A stretch of 64,000 nucleotides of DNA from Shewanella amazonensis SB2B (GCF_000015245.1 NC_008700.1:3670501-3734500); one strand, 5' to 3'; positions 46,455 through 56,348 are shown, numbered from the stretch's first letter. A program made the numbers and translations. The notes: generated by a model from the sequence alone, not told the origin.

Positions 46455-49358
46455 ATGTCGTTTGCGGTTGGGCAGCGCTGGATCAGTGATACAGAATCGG
46501 AATTGGGTTTGGGCACAGTGGTGCAGATAGAGGGCCGCATGGTTACTCTGCTGTTTCCTGCCACCGGTGAAAACCGCATGTTTGCCATGGCCGAAGCGCC
46601 CCTTACCCGGGTGATTTATAACCCCGGAGACACCATCGACAGCGCCGAAGGCTGGGGCATGACGGTGGACAAGGTCGAAGAATTAAACGGCCTGGTATTT
46701 TATTTGGGCAAGCGCACCGACACCGGTGAAGACACCATGCTGCGCGAGACCCTGCTTGAGCACAATATTCGCTTCAACAAGCCCCAGGATCGCCTGTACG
46801 CCGGCCAGATTGACCGTATCGAGCGCTTTGGCGTGCGTTACAAGGCGCAGTTGCTGCGCCACAAGCAAGCCACCTCGCCACTGCTGGGTCTGCAGGGTCC
46901 ACGGGTTGGCCTTATTCCGCATCAGTTGTGGATTGCCCATGAAGTGGGCCGCCGCCATGCCCCACGGGTATTGCTCGCCGACGAAGTGGGTCTGGGTAAA
47001 ACCATCGAAGCGGGTCTGATTATCCACCAGCAGCTGATGACAGGCCGCGCCGAGCGCGTACTGGTGATAGTACCGGACACCCTGCGCCACCAATGGCTGG
47101 TTGAAATGCTGCGCCGCTTTAACCTGCGCTTCTCCGTGTTTGATGAAGACCGCTGCGTAGAGGCCTTTGCCGATCACGACAACCCCTTCTACACAGAGCA
47201 GCTGGTGATTTGCTCGCTGGAGCTGCTGCGCAAGAAACGCCGTTTGGAGCAGGCGCTGGATGCCGATTGGGATCTGATGGTGGTGGACGAAGCGCACCAT
47301 CTGGAGTGGAGCGAAGACGAACCCAGCCGCGCCTACCAGGTGGTTGAGGCCCTCGCCGAAGTGGTGCCCGGTGTCCTGCTGCTTACCGCCACCCCGGATC
47401 AACTGGGCCACCAGAGCCACTTTGCCCGTTTGCGCCTGCTCGACCCTGACCGTTTTTACGACTATCAGGCTTTCCTCGATGAAGAGAAAGGCTACCAGGC
47501 CGTGGCCGAAGCCGCCGATGCCCTTGCCAGCGGCATCAAGCTTTCCGATGAGGCCATCAACGGCCTGACTGAGCTGTTGTCAGAGAAAGACATAGCCCCG
47601 GCTATTCGCCAGATCCAGGCCGAAAATCTTGACGAAGAACTGCGCCAGGCCGCCCGGGACGAGCTGCTGCAGGAGCTTCTGGACCGCCACGGCACCGGCC
47701 GCGTGCTGTTCCGCAACAGCCGCGCCTCGGTCAAAGGCTTCCCCAAGCGCGAATTCCACAGCCACGGCTTCGAACTGCCGGAGCAATACGTAACCGCCAT
47801 GCGGGTAAACGCCATGATGGGCGGCGCCCGCACTCAGGAAGCCCGGGTGGCACAGGCTCTGAGCCCCGAGCGTATCTATCAGGAATTCGATGACAATAAC
47901 GCCAGTTGGTGGAAGTTCGACCCAAGGGTCGACTGGCTTATCGACTTTTTGAAATCCCACCGCTCCAAGAAGGTGCTGGTGATTGCCAGCCGCGCCGAAA
48001 CAGCACTGGCGCTGGAAGAAGCCCTGCGTACCCGCGAAGGCATACAGGCCACCGTATTCCACGAAGGCATGTCCATCATTGAACGCGACAAGGCCGGGGC
48101 TTACTTTGCCCAGGAAGAGGGCGGCGCCCAGGCACTTATCTGCTCTGAAATCGGCTCTGAAGGCCGTAACTTCCAGTTCGCCAGCCAGCTGGTGCTGTTC
48201 GACCTGCCCCTGAATCCGGATCTGCTGGAGCAGCGTATCGGCCGTCTGGACCGTATCGGTCAGCGCCACGATGTACAGATCCACCTGCCATTCCTCAAGC
48301 ACACTGCTCAGGAACAGCTGATGCACTGGTACCACGAAGGCCTGTGCGCCTTCGAACTCACCTGCCCCGGTGGCCATGTGCTCTTTGGCGAGTTTAAAGA
48401 GCGCCTGCTCAGTGTACTGACCGGCGAGAGCGATGAACTGGACGAACTGATGGCAGACACCAAGGCCCGCTACAAGGCGCTGAAAGCCGCCATGGAGCAG
48501 GGTCGCGACAAGCTGCTGGAACTCAACAGCCACGGTGGTGCCAAGGCCGAAGCCATCACAGCAAGCCTCAGCGACGCCGACGAGGATACCGACCTTATCG
48601 CCTCAGTTATCCGCCTGTGGGACGTGATAGGCATAGATCAGGACGACAAGGGTGAAAACTCCATAGTGCTGCGCACCACGGAGCACATGATGTATCCCAC
48701 CTACCCCGGTCTCAACGAGGATGGGGTGACTGTGACCTTCGATCGCAACACGGCACTGTCGCGGGACGATATCGCCCTTATCACTCTGGAGCACCCACTG
48801 GTGCAAACCGGGCTTGATCTCATCACAGGCTCAGATACAGGCACCACCTGTGTGGCACTGCTGAAAAACAAGGCGCTGCCGGCGGGCACGATTTTCCTCG
48901 AGCTGATTTACCTCGCCGAAACCACCGCGCCCAAGGCCAGCCAGCTGTACCGCTATCTGCCGCCCACGCCGGTGCGGGTGCTGCTGGATAAGAACGGCAA
49001 TAACCTGTCTGACAAGGTGGACTACGACAGCTTCGATAAGCAGCTCTCCGGGGTGAATCGCCATATTGCCAGCAAGCTGGTTAACGCCTCACAGACCATG
49101 CTGCACCCGCTGTTTGCCAAAGGTGAAGAGTTCGCCGGTGAGGCACTTGAAACCCTGACCCAGGATGCCAGGGCGCGCATGGAAAGCCAGCTGGGCGCCG
49201 AGCTGTCAAGGCTTGAGGCTCTCAAGGCCGTCAACCCCAGCATCCGCGAAGAGGAGCTGGAGCACCTGCGCAATATGATGCAGGAGTTGTCGGGTTACCT
49301 TGGCAACACCCAGTTGAAGCTGGATGCCATCCGCCTGGTACTGGTGAGCCATAACTAA
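46455..49358 (+). CDS. rapA: RNA polymerase-associated SWI2/SNF2 ATPase RapA (967 aa)
   Basis: Full-length RapA. N-terminal Tudor-like beta domains begin MSFAVGQRWISDTESELGLG. The helicase core has Walker A DEVGLGKTIEAGLI (about 175), DEAH VVDEAHHLEW (about 277), RNSRASVKGFPKRE and the second RecA domain SEIGSEGRNFQFA...EQRIGRLDRIGQR, the last being motif VI. RapA binds RNA polymerase and helps recycle it after termination. It is preceded by a T/AGGGAGA-poor leader with GAGAG before the ATG. A strong terminator follows. Confidence 0.98.
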   Translation: MSFAVGQRWISDTESELGLGTVVQIEGRMVTLLFPATGENRMFAMAEAPLTRVIYNPGDTIDSAEGWGMTVDKVEELNGLVFYLGKRTDTGEDTMLRETLLEHNIRFNKPQDRLYAGQIDRIERFGVRYKAQLLRHKQATSPLLGLQGPRVGLIPHQLWIAHEVGRRHAPRVLLADEVGLGKTIEAGLIIHQQLMTGRAERVLVIVPDTLRHQWLVEMLRRFNLRFSVFDEDRCVEAFADHDNPFYTEQLVICSLELLRKKRRLEQALDADWDLMVVDEAHHLEWSEDEPSRAYQVVEALAEVVPGVLLLTATPDQLGHQSHFARLRLLDPDRFYDYQAFLDEEKGYQAVAEAADALASGIKLSDEAINGLTELLSEKDIAPAIRQIQAENLDEELRQAARDELLQELLDRHGTGRVLFRNSRASVKGFPKREFHSHGFELPEQYVTAMRVNAMMGGARTQEARVAQALSPERIYQEFDDNNASWWKFDPRVDWLIDFLKSHRSKKVLVIASRAETALALEEALRTREGIQATVFHEGMSIIERDKAGAYFAQEEGGAQALICSEIGSEGRNFQFASQLVLFDLPLNPDLLEQRIGRLDRIGQRHDVQIHLPFLKHTAQEQLMHWYHEGLCAFELTCPGGHVLFGEFKERLLSVLTGESDELDELMADTKARYKALKAAMEQGRDKLLELNSHGGAKAEAITASLSDADEDTDLIASVIRLWDVIGIDQDDKGENSIVLRTTEHMMYPTYPGLNEDGVTVTFDRNTALSRDDIALITLEHPLVQTGLDLITGSDTGTTCVALLKNKALPAGTIFLELIYLAETTAPKASQLYRYLPPTPVRVLLDKNGNNLSDKVDYDSFDKQLSGVNRHIASKLVNASQTMLHPLFAKGEEFAGEALETLTQDARARMESQLGAELSRLEALKAVNPSIREEELEHLRNMMQELSGYLGNTQLKLDAIRLVLVSHN

Positions 49359-49391
49359 GGCAAACCAGCCAGGATGCCAAGCCAATTCAAA

Positions 49392-49415
49392 GGCCCGCAG
49401 TTGCGGGCCTTTTTT
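49392..49415 (+). terminator. Intrinsic terminator of rapA
   Basis: GGCCCGCAGTTGCGGGCC stem followed by a six-T run. Confidence 0.93.
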
Positions 49416-49506
49416 ATGCCATGAATGGGGTGACTCTGACGAAGGAGCAATGCTATAACCTTAAAAAATAACAAACTTTAAACATCTTACTGCACAAGGA
49501 CTCCCC

Positions 49507-51204
49507 ATGGTTGCTCGCCTTTCCTTGCACTCTGCTTACCCCAGTACCCTGCCACGCCGCACCCTGCTCGCTTCCCTGTTGCTGGTTTGCTGTCAGGGCG
49601 TCGCCACTGCAGCCACCGTCAAACTGGAAAATATTCGCGGTTACGGTTTTGATGATGAACGTCAGTTGGTCACCTTCGACACCCTCGCCTATGACGATGT
49701 CACCGGCAAGGTGCTGGCACGGGGCAAGGAGGCGCAGTCGCTGACCACAGACCAGGTGCACAATGGTGCGGGGAAGACGCTGTTGCCGGGGCTTATCGAC
49801 GGTCACGGCCATGTGCTGGGACTGGGCCAGGGCCTGAGCCAGGTTGAACTGCGGGAGACTCGCACCGAAGCCGCTGCTGCCAGTCTGGTAAGCAGCTTTG
49901 CCCAGGCTCATCGCGAGCAGCGCTGGATATTGGGGCGGGGCTGGAATCAGGAACTCTGGGACAGCCGCGCCTATCCAACCAAGGCCTCGCTGGATGCCCT
50001 GATAAACGACAGACCCGTTTGGCTACGCCGTGTTGACGGCCACGCAGGTTGGGCCAACAGCAAGGCCCTTGCCCTGGCGGGCATAGGCCGGGACACACTG
50101 GACCCGGATGGGGGTCAAATCATCAAGGATGCCAAGGGTGAACCCACGGGCGTGTTGGTGGATAACGCCATGGCGCTGCTGGAAAACCAGATCCCCGAGC
50201 CCGCAAAAGCAGAACGACTTGCCGCCTTTACCACCGCCTTTGACCACCTGCTCTCCCTCGGTATCACAGCCACCCATGATGCGGGCATCAGCGCCGCCGA
50301 GCTGGCCGATTATCAGGATTTGCGCCAACAACAGCGGTTACCGGTGCGGATATATGCCATGCTGTCCGCCGCCGATCCGGCGCTGGATTCCTGGCTGAAG
50401 CAGGGCCCGATTCTGGATGAAGACGAGCGACTGGTGGCCCGCTCGGTGAAAATTTACAGCGATGGCGCACTTGGCAGCCGCGGAGCGGCGCTGCTGGCCC
50501 CATACAGTGACAGACCCGGTGAAACCGGGCTGCTGGTCACGCCGGAGCCTGAGCTGGGAAGCCTGATAAAAGCCACGGTTGCCGCTGGCTTTCAGGCCAA
50601 TGTGCATGCCATTGGTGACAGGGCCAATCGCATGGTGCTGGATAAATTTGCCCAGCTGGATGACAAAACCCGCGAGGCCGGGCGTCATCGCATCGAACAC
50701 GCCCAAATCATCGACCCCAAGGATTTGCCCCGCTTCGCCACGCTCAAGGTATTGCCCTCCATGCAACCCACCCATGCCACCTCCGACATGAACATGGCCG
50801 GAGATCGCCTCGGTGAGCAGCGTCTGCGCGGTGCCTATGCCTGGCGTACCCTGGTGGATATGGGCAGTCCCATCGTTGGCGGCTCCGACTTCCCGGTGGA
50901 GCTGGCCAATCCTTTCCACGGCCTCCATGCCGCCGTGACCCGCCAGGATCAACGCAATCTGCCCGAAGGTGGCTGGCGCCCGGCAGAAAAGCTGACCCTG
51001 GCAGAGGCTCTGCGCGCCTTTACCCGGGATGCGGCCTATGGCGCCTTTCAGGAGCAAAAAATGGGCAGCCTGACACCGGGCAGCTTTGCCGATTTTATTC
51101 TGGTGGACAGAGATATATTCGCCATCGTGCCTGAGCAGCTATGGCAAACCCGGGTGCTTGAGACCCATGTGGCGGGTAAACAGGTCTATGCTTTGGGACA
51201 ATAA
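49507..51204 (+). CDS. Exported YtcJ-like amidohydrolase (565 aa)
   Basis: A signal peptide (TLLASLLLVCCQGVATA) is followed by an amidohydrolase_3 (YtcJ-like) protein. Metal-binding LLPGLIDGHGH (about 96-106) gives HxH; later motifs are VDGHAGWANSKAL, DGALGSRGAALLAPYSD, NVHAIGDRANRMVLD and HRIEHAQIIDPKDL, and the C-terminus has ALRAFTRDAAYGAFQEQKMGSL. Family members hydrolyse N-substituted formamides or related amides; the substrate here is unknown. AAGGA lies 6 nt before the ATG. Confidence 0.92.
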   Translation: MVARLSLHSAYPSTLPRRTLLASLLLVCCQGVATAATVKLENIRGYGFDDERQLVTFDTLAYDDVTGKVLARGKEAQSLTTDQVHNGAGKTLLPGLIDGHGHVLGLGQGLSQVELRETRTEAAAASLVSSFAQAHREQRWILGRGWNQELWDSRAYPTKASLDALINDRPVWLRRVDGHAGWANSKALALAGIGRDTLDPDGGQIIKDAKGEPTGVLVDNAMALLENQIPEPAKAERLAAFTTAFDHLLSLGITATHDAGISAAELADYQDLRQQQRLPVRIYAMLSAADPALDSWLKQGPILDEDERLVARSVKIYSDGALGSRGAALLAPYSDRPGETGLLVTPEPELGSLIKATVAAGFQANVHAIGDRANRMVLDKFAQLDDKTREAGRHRIEHAQIIDPKDLPRFATLKVLPSMQPTHATSDMNMAGDRLGEQRLRGAYAWRTLVDMGSPIVGGSDFPVELANPFHGLHAAVTRQDQRNLPEGGWRPAEKLTLAEALRAFTRDAAYGAFQEQKMGSLTPGSFADFILVDRDIFAIVPEQLWQTRVLETHVAGKQVYALGQ

Positions 51205-51211
51205 GACAAAG

Positions 51212-51233
51212 GCCCGGCACGCTTATGCCGGGC
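51212..51233 (+). terminator. Weak terminator hairpin after the amidohydrolase
   Basis: GCCCGGCA with TGCCGGGC, loop CGCTTA; no T-run follows, so it may be only partly effective. Confidence 0.5.
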
Positions 51234-51333
51234 TCAACCTCAAATGTCGGTTTCAGCACTGAGTTATGGGTTCTTTGGGAGGCGCAGTGTGGGTTATCAT
51301 CAACAGAAACATAGCCTGAAACACGGAAATTCC

Positions 51334-52200
51334 ATGCGCGCCTTCTTCTCCTTCAGCCTCAGTTTTCTGCTGAGCCTGAGTCTGCTGTGGCCCACAACCC
51401 AGGCCGCCGAAGACCCGGCATACGATTACCTCAAGAGCCGCCAGATGCGCGCCATCACGGTGGAAGACGCCGAGCTGCCGGTGTTGGTTCGCCCCTGGGA
51501 AGGTAAAAATCAGCATGGCGCTGCGCTGATATTTGCCGATACCGGTTTTGGCGCCGATGCCCCGGGACTGGTGGCCTTTTTGCGGGATGGTTTAAGCCCA
51601 CTCGGTTGGGCCAGTATCAGTATGACGCCCCCCAGTAACCCACCCCACCCGAGTTTTGCCACCGCCCCCGAAGAAGTGGCCAAGGCTGGCGACAAGCAGC
51701 TCTCATTGCCTCCCGGCAAGGCCATGGACAAATTCAGCCAAGAGGAATGGCAACAGCATGTGGATACCCAACTGGGCTTTGTGGAAGCAAGCCTTGGACA
51801 GCTTGATCAAATAGGCGCGGCGTATCCCGGTAAACGTATCCTGGTGAGCATGGATCGCAGCGCGGCCCTGTTGCTGCAGCTGCTGGCCGATGGCAAGGTG
51901 GCGCCACCGGATCTGTTGGTGATCATCAACCCCTACAGCGAATCCCCCGACTTTGACGAACGCCTTCCGGGGCTGGTGGCCATGCAGGAAGTGCCTGTGC
52001 TGGATATTCAGTCGCCGGATGGCAACAGAGCAAGCCTCTCGACCGCCTCACTGCGCCGAGCCAACTCGGCCATGAAAGATGCCATGGCCTATCGTCAATT
52101 GCCCTTGGCACTCAATATCAGCGAGCCCGATGCCTGGGCCGATGTGCTCAGCGCCATCCGTGGCTTTGCCGCCAGCGTCAAGGCCGCGCCCGGTAACTGA
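51334..52200 (+). CDS. Exported DUF3530-family alpha/beta-hydrolase-like protein (288 aa)
   Basis: Signal peptide (FFSFSLSFLLSLSLLWPTTQA), then a protein that fits DUF3530: ALIFADTGFGADAPGLVAFLRDGLSPLGWASISMTPP, and VSMDRSAALLLQLLADGKV in the position of a nucleophile-elbow-like turn, though no classical GxSxG is seen. A hydrolase function is therefore uncertain. ATG 51334 has GGA upstream; an in-frame ATG at 51244 would add a tail not expected for a signal peptide. It ends two bases before the convergent YqhA gene. Confidence 0.8.
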   Translation: MRAFFSFSLSFLLSLSLLWPTTQAAEDPAYDYLKSRQMRAITVEDAELPVLVRPWEGKNQHGAALIFADTGFGADAPGLVAFLRDGLSPLGWASISMTPPSNPPHPSFATAPEEVAKAGDKQLSLPPGKAMDKFSQEEWQQHVDTQLGFVEASLGQLDQIGAAYPGKRILVSMDRSAALLLQLLADGKVAPPDLLVIINPYSESPDFDERLPGLVAMQEVPVLDIQSPDGNRASLSTASLRRANSAMKDAMAYRQLPLALNISEPDAWADVLSAIRGFAASVKAAPGN

Positions 52201-52201
52201 T

Positions 52202-52702
52202 TCAGGCCTGCTTGTCCTTGGTGAGCATAAGCGCGAGGGCAACCAACACCACCACGCCGGCCATATACAGCAGCTCCAGCGCACTCTGTGGCTTAAGCTC
52301 GCTGAAAAAAGAAAACAGCTTGATAACCAGCATCATGAGGATGACCTTGCCAAGCTTGCTCTTGAGCGAGTCTATGCTGCTGATAATCAATATTTTACCG
52401 CCCACCTGCGATTCGGATGCCGGTTTGATGTCACGGATAAAGAGCTCGTAAAGACCAAAAGCAAAAATCAGCAGTACGGCGCCCAACAAGAAGGTATCCA
52501 AAATCTCAATGACCACCATCACCAGGTCGTTACGCACCTCAAGGCTGCCGCTGGCAAGGTAATCCCACAGCAGGTGGAACATGTGCAGCATGTCCTTGGC
52601 GCCCATGATAAAAACCACCAGGGCCGCCACAATACAGGCCACCACCCCAAAAATCACCGACAGACGGCTGCTCCACAGCAAACGTTCCAGTTGATTCTTC
52701 AT
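52202..52702 (-). CDS. yqhA: UPF0114/YqhA-family membrane protein (166 aa)
   Basis: Four TM helices (starting VIFGVVACIVAALVVFIMGA) and the YqhA core segment EILDTFLLGAVLLIFAFGLYELFIRDI followed by SSIDSLKSKLGKVILMMLVIKLF. The length is standard for UPF0114. Function is unknown. AAGGAG precedes the ATG. Confidence 0.9.
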   Translation of the reverse strand: MKNQLERLLWSSRLSVIFGVVACIVAALVVFIMGAKDMLHMFHLLWDYLASGSLEVRNDLVMVVIEILDTFLLGAVLLIFAFGLYELFIRDIKPASESQVGGKILIISSIDSLKSKLGKVILMMLVIKLFSFFSELKPQSALELLYMAGVVVLVALALMLTKDKQA

Positions 52703-52733
52703 TTTTCAGCTCCTTGAAAATACACCTAAAAAT

Positions 52734-52756
52734 AAAGCGCCGATTGTGGGCGCTTT
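52734..52756 (-). terminator. Intrinsic terminator of the crotonase gene
   Basis: AAAGCGCC and GGCGCTTT form an 8-bp stem; on the minus strand it is followed by ATTTTT. It lies just downstream of the stop at 52799. Confidence 0.8.
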
Positions 52757-52798
52757 GGTTGGGTACACGCAAGTGCAATCCCGGGGATTGTGAGTGGA

Positions 52799-53605
52799 TT
52801 ACCAGAATTTTTGCCGTGGTTTGTAGTCTCTGTCGGTTTTACCCTGCTGACGCCGGGCGGCGATGGCAAAGTTTTTCCCCAGCAGCAGACGCACCTGATA
52901 CCATGACTCCCGCGCCAGCAAACGGCGAATACTGCCACTCCAACTACGATGAATCGAGCCCTTGATGGCAGCCAGAGCATCAGGCGAACGTGTCATTAAC
53001 TCCCCGGCAAAGGCGAGGGCGTCATCCATAGGCGCAGCCGTGACCCTTGTTACCAAGCCAAGGGAAGCTGCCTCATCGGCCTCGATTACCCTGGCAGTCA
53101 TCGACAATTCCAGCGCCTTGTCTTTTGGCAGTATCCCTCTGAGGCTCACCAGTCCAGCCATGTCGGGCACAAGCCCCCACTTGGCTTCCATAATGGACAG
53201 CTCGGCGTTTTCAGCCGCAAAGCGAAAATCGGCCCCCAGCGCAATCTGCATGCCACCGCCATAACAATAGCCTTCGATGACAGCAATAACGGGGACTGGC
53301 AAACGGCTCCAGCCGATGGAGACCCGCTGAGCCAGATTGGCATTACCGGGCAGCCACTTGGCCAGCAGCCCCAGTGGCTGCAGCGGCTTACGGGTGACAC
53401 TCTTGATATCAAGCCCAGAGGAGAAGTGCCCCTGGGCGCCTTGCAGTATCACCACCCGCACCTGTCTGTTTCGTGCCAGCAGCTTCTGCACCCTGCAGAT
53501 CGCTGAAAACATCTCATAATTCAACGCATTGAATTTTTCTGGTCGATTTAATGTCACAAAGGCTATGCCATCCTTTATGACCAGAGTGACTGGGGGTTGA
53601 GTCAT
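52799..53605 (-). CDS. Enoyl-CoA hydratase/isomerase (crotonase) family protein (268 aa)
   Basis: Typical crotonase fold: FVTLNRPEKFNALNYEM, the oxyanion-hole segments HFSSGLDIKS and IEGYCYGGGMQIALGADFRFA, and a Glu in SIMEAKWGLVPD in the place of Glu144, with another in KALELSMTA in the place of Glu164 of the hydratase. So hydratase activity on an enoyl-CoA is plausible, but the family also includes isomerases and hydrolases. AGGA lies 6 nt before the ATG. It stands alone. Confidence 0.9.
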   Translation of the reverse strand: MTQPPVTLVIKDGIAFVTLNRPEKFNALNYEMFSAICRVQKLLARNRQVRVVILQGAQGHFSSGLDIKSVTRKPLQPLGLLAKWLPGNANLAQRVSIGWSRLPVPVIAVIEGYCYGGGMQIALGADFRFAAENAELSIMEAKWGLVPDMAGLVSLRGILPKDKALELSMTARVIEADEAASLGLVTRVTAAPMDDALAFAGELMTRSPDALAAIKGSIHRSWSGSIRRLLARESWYQVRLLLGKNFAIAARRQQGKTDRDYKPRQKFW

Positions 53606-53891
53606 GCCGCATCCTAACTGGTCTGTCCAGAAGAGATGTTAACATATTTGGCATAAATGGCTATTCAACGTAACATAGCCAGACTTTTTGACATCCGTCA
53701 GTATTTTGACATCAGGAATTTATTACCGGTTGCACCCCAAACACAGCGGGGTATGATTCGGCCATGGGAAATGCCAACTTCAGGAATCACCATGGGATCC
53801 AGCCAGGAAAGGCGCCACGACCCAAAGCAGGATGACAGCAGAAATTGGTGTTATCTTGAATAAGAAGAACAATCGAGGACCTTATTCCAGC

Positions 53892-54899
53892 ATGGCACTT
53901 CCAGTATTGATATGTGACGACTCCGCCATGGCTCGAAAGCAGATGGCGCGCACCCTGCCAAAGGATTGGGATGTGGACATTACCTTTGCCACCAATGGTG
54001 CAGAAGGCCTGGAGGCCATCCGGGCCGGCAAGGGCGAGGTGGTGTTTCTTGACCTCAATATGCCGGTGATGGATGGCTATGAGGTATTGCAAACCATTCA
54101 GCAACAGGACTTACCCGCACTGGTCATAGTGGTGTCGGGTGACATTCAAATTAAAGCGCACGAACGGGTTAAAGCCTTGGGTGCACTCGATTTTATCCAA
54201 AAGCCCGTCAGCGCCGAGGCCATAGCCGGCATCCTCCAGGAATACGGTATTCTGGTGCCCGGCGAGGGCGAGGGCGACGAAGCCGAAGACAACCCCCTGT
54301 TAAAAGTCGACATGCGCGATGCCTGCCAGGAAATCGCCAACGTCGCCATGGGCCGGGCGGCAGATCTACTGGCCAAGCTGCTTGATGTGTTTGTGGTTTT
54401 GCCCATTCCCAACGTCAATGTGCTGGAAGTGAGCGAGCTAACCATGGCGCTTAAGGCCACAGAAACTTCTGCCAAGGTTACCGCACTGTGCCAAGGCTTT
54501 ATCGGTGCAGGGGTGGCTGGAGAGGCGCTGCTGCTATTCCATGATTCCAGTTTTCAGGACATGGCCAAGCTGATGAAACTCGATGGTCCCGGCGATGAGG
54601 CCACCGAAGTGGAAGTGTTGATAGACACAGGCAATGTGCTTATCGGCGCCTTTTTGAATGGCATCGCCGAGCAACTGGACATGCATTTCAGTCAGGCACA
54701 TCCGGTGGTGCTGGGCCGTCATTGCACGGTCAACGACTTAATCCACGACAATGCCGAGAAATGGCACCGCACCCTGGCGATGGAAATCAACTACCGTATC
54801 GAAGATCACAACATTGAGTGCGATCTTCTGCTTCTTTTTACCGAAGACTCGCTGCCGACCCTGAACTACAAGCTCGGCTATATGTTGGATACCGATTGA
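53892..54899 (+). CDS. Response regulator with CheC-like phosphatase domain (335 aa)
   Basis: The receiver (1-120) has CDDSAMARK, the phospho-acceptor FLDLNMPVMDGYE and FIQKPVS. The C-terminal domain (about 140-330) resembles CheC: the active-site motif D-x3-E-x2-N-x3-G reads DACQEIANVAMG and is repeated in a variant form as EVLIDTGNVLIG. CheC dephosphorylates CheY-P. A fusion of receiver with a CheC-type phosphatase, next to a diguanylate cyclase, suggests it limits or tunes its own or a partner receiver's phosphate. I chose ATG 53892 because the receiver starts there; an ATG at 53832 would add 20 residues. Confidence 0.88.
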   Translation: MALPVLICDDSAMARKQMARTLPKDWDVDITFATNGAEGLEAIRAGKGEVVFLDLNMPVMDGYEVLQTIQQQDLPALVIVVSGDIQIKAHERVKALGALDFIQKPVSAEAIAGILQEYGILVPGEGEGDEAEDNPLLKVDMRDACQEIANVAMGRAADLLAKLLDVFVVLPIPNVNVLEVSELTMALKATETSAKVTALCQGFIGAGVAGEALLLFHDSSFQDMAKLMKLDGPGDEATEVEVLIDTGNVLIGAFLNGIAEQLDMHFSQAHPVVLGRHCTVNDLIHDNAEKWHRTLAMEINYRIEDHNIECDLLLLFTEDSLPTLNYKLGYMLDTD

Positions 54900-54912
54900 G
54901 GCCAAATCCCTG

Positions 54913-55872
54913 ATGTCCAATGACGCAGACCTGATGAACGAACTCCACTGGCTTATCGATATGGTGCAAACCATAGAGGTGGGTCTGGTGGTGCTGGACA
55001 GAAACTTCAATATCGCCCTGTGGAATGGCTTTATGGAAAACCACAGTGGCGTTTCCCCCAACGCCATCAAGGGCAAAAACCTGTTCGAAGAGTTTCCCGA
55101 GCTCCCGGCCGCCTGGCTGAAAAAGAAAATGGAGTCCGTGTACCTGCTGAAGAACCGCGCCTTTATCAGCTGGGAGCAGCGCCCTTTTGTATTTCAGTTT
55201 AAAAACTACCGCCCCATTACCGGCCGCGCGGAGTTTATGTACCAGAACGTCACCCTGCTGCCACTGGCATCGCTCACCGGGCAAATTACCCATATCAGCA
55301 TCATTGTGTATGACGTTACCGACGTGGCGGTGAATAAACTGCAGCTGAAAAATGCCAATGAACGCCTGGAGCACCTGAGCCAAACCGACGGCCTTACGCA
55401 ACTGCACAATCGTCGCCACTGGCAGGAGTGCATGAACCGGGAGTACGAGCGTTTTAACCGCTATGGCGATCCTGTCAGTCTGGTGATGTTTGATATTGAC
55501 CGCTTCAAGCAGGTGAACGATGAACACGGCCATGTAGCCGGTGACAAGGTTATCCAGCACATAGCCCACCTGCTGAGCCAGTCGCTGCGGGAAACCGACT
55601 GCGCCGGTCGCTACGGCGGCGAAGAGTTTGCTGTGGTCCTCACCGGCACCACCGCCGAAGAGGCGTATCACTTTACCGAGCGCCTGCGGGAGAAAGTGGC
55701 CTCCTCTGCCATCCAGTTTGGCGGCAAGAGCATTCAGGTCACCATCAGCCTGGGCATTTGCGGTATGGACGACTTTGTCGACAACGAATCCCAGTGGCTT
55801 GCGTGCGCCGATCAGGCTCTGTATCAGGCTAAACAGCAGGGACGCAACCGCACAGTGATCTACAGCGAATAA
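54913..55872 (+). CDS. PAS-GGDEF diguanylate cyclase (319 aa)
   Basis: A PAS sensor (about 15-130, with VGLVVLDRNFNIALWNGFMENHSG) is followed by a GGDEF domain whose active site is GGEEF (RYGGEEFAVVL, about residue 234), which is active in many cyclases. It makes c-di-GMP from GTP. There is no obvious RxxD inhibitory site. It lies 13 bp after the REC-CheC gene and is probably co-transcribed, making a likely sensor/regulator pair. GAGG lies upstream of the ATG. Confidence 0.93.
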   Translation: MSNDADLMNELHWLIDMVQTIEVGLVVLDRNFNIALWNGFMENHSGVSPNAIKGKNLFEEFPELPAAWLKKKMESVYLLKNRAFISWEQRPFVFQFKNYRPITGRAEFMYQNVTLLPLASLTGQITHISIIVYDVTDVAVNKLQLKNANERLEHLSQTDGLTQLHNRRHWQECMNREYERFNRYGDPVSLVMFDIDRFKQVNDEHGHVAGDKVIQHIAHLLSQSLRETDCAGRYGGEEFAVVLTGTTAEEAYHFTERLREKVASSAIQFGGKSIQVTISLGICGMDDFVDNESQWLACADQALYQAKQQGRNRTVIYSE

Positions 55873-55888
55873 GCCGGTTTACAGGCAC

Positions 55889-55918
55889 AAAAAAGCCCGT
55901 CGTGAGACGGGCTTTTTT
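55889..55918. terminator. Bidirectional terminator between DGC and rraB
   Basis: AAAAAAGCCCGTC with GACGGGCTTTTTT and a short GTGA loop; T-runs on both sides. Confidence 0.92.
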
Positions 55919-55922
55919 GTTA

Positions 55923-56348
55923 TCAGTGACGCTCGATGGGGAAGCCATCCTTGTCGTAGTCTTCGTCGTCATCTTCGTCGTCGAAGTCTTCATCGTCACC
56001 CATAAAATAGGTGCCCCAGCCGTCGTAATCCACCTTTTGCTTGGCAGCAAGGTTGATCAGCTGTTCACAGGCCTTGTCTATCAGGTCCACGTCCAGAGCA
56101 TGGTTGGCAATGGCGTCAAAGCAGAGGATCACACTGCCGTCATCCAGTTCCAACTCTTCGGCGTCAGTCACTTCGAAGCCCAGTTTGAAGGCGTCTACCG
56201 CAGCTTTTTCAAGGCGATCGAAATTGGTGCTCGAAAAATGATGTTCAATCATGTACTCGGCATCCGGGTCGGAACCATCATCCAGCAGCGACTGAACGAT
56301 ATCACGGGTCTCTTCCTGTTGGGCCTTAAGCAGGCGCTCAATAGACAT
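55923..56348 (-). CDS. rraB: RNase E inhibitor RraB (141 aa)
   Basis: Matches RraB in length and key segments: the N-terminal QQEETRDIVQSLLDDGSDPDA, EKAAVDAFKLGFEVTDAEEL and DYDGWGTYF, with an acidic C-terminal tail. RraB binds the C-terminal scaffold of RNase E and changes the set of mRNAs degraded. ATG 56348 has GGAG 7 nt upstream; an in-frame extension upstream is not family-like. It stands alone. Confidence 0.96.
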   Translation of the reverse strand: MSIERLLKAQQEETRDIVQSLLDDGSDPDAEYMIEHHFSSTNFDRLEKAAVDAFKLGFEVTDAEELELDDGSVILCFDAIANHALDVDLIDKACEQLINLAAKQKVDYDGWGTYFMGDDEDFDDEDDDEDYDKDGFPIERH

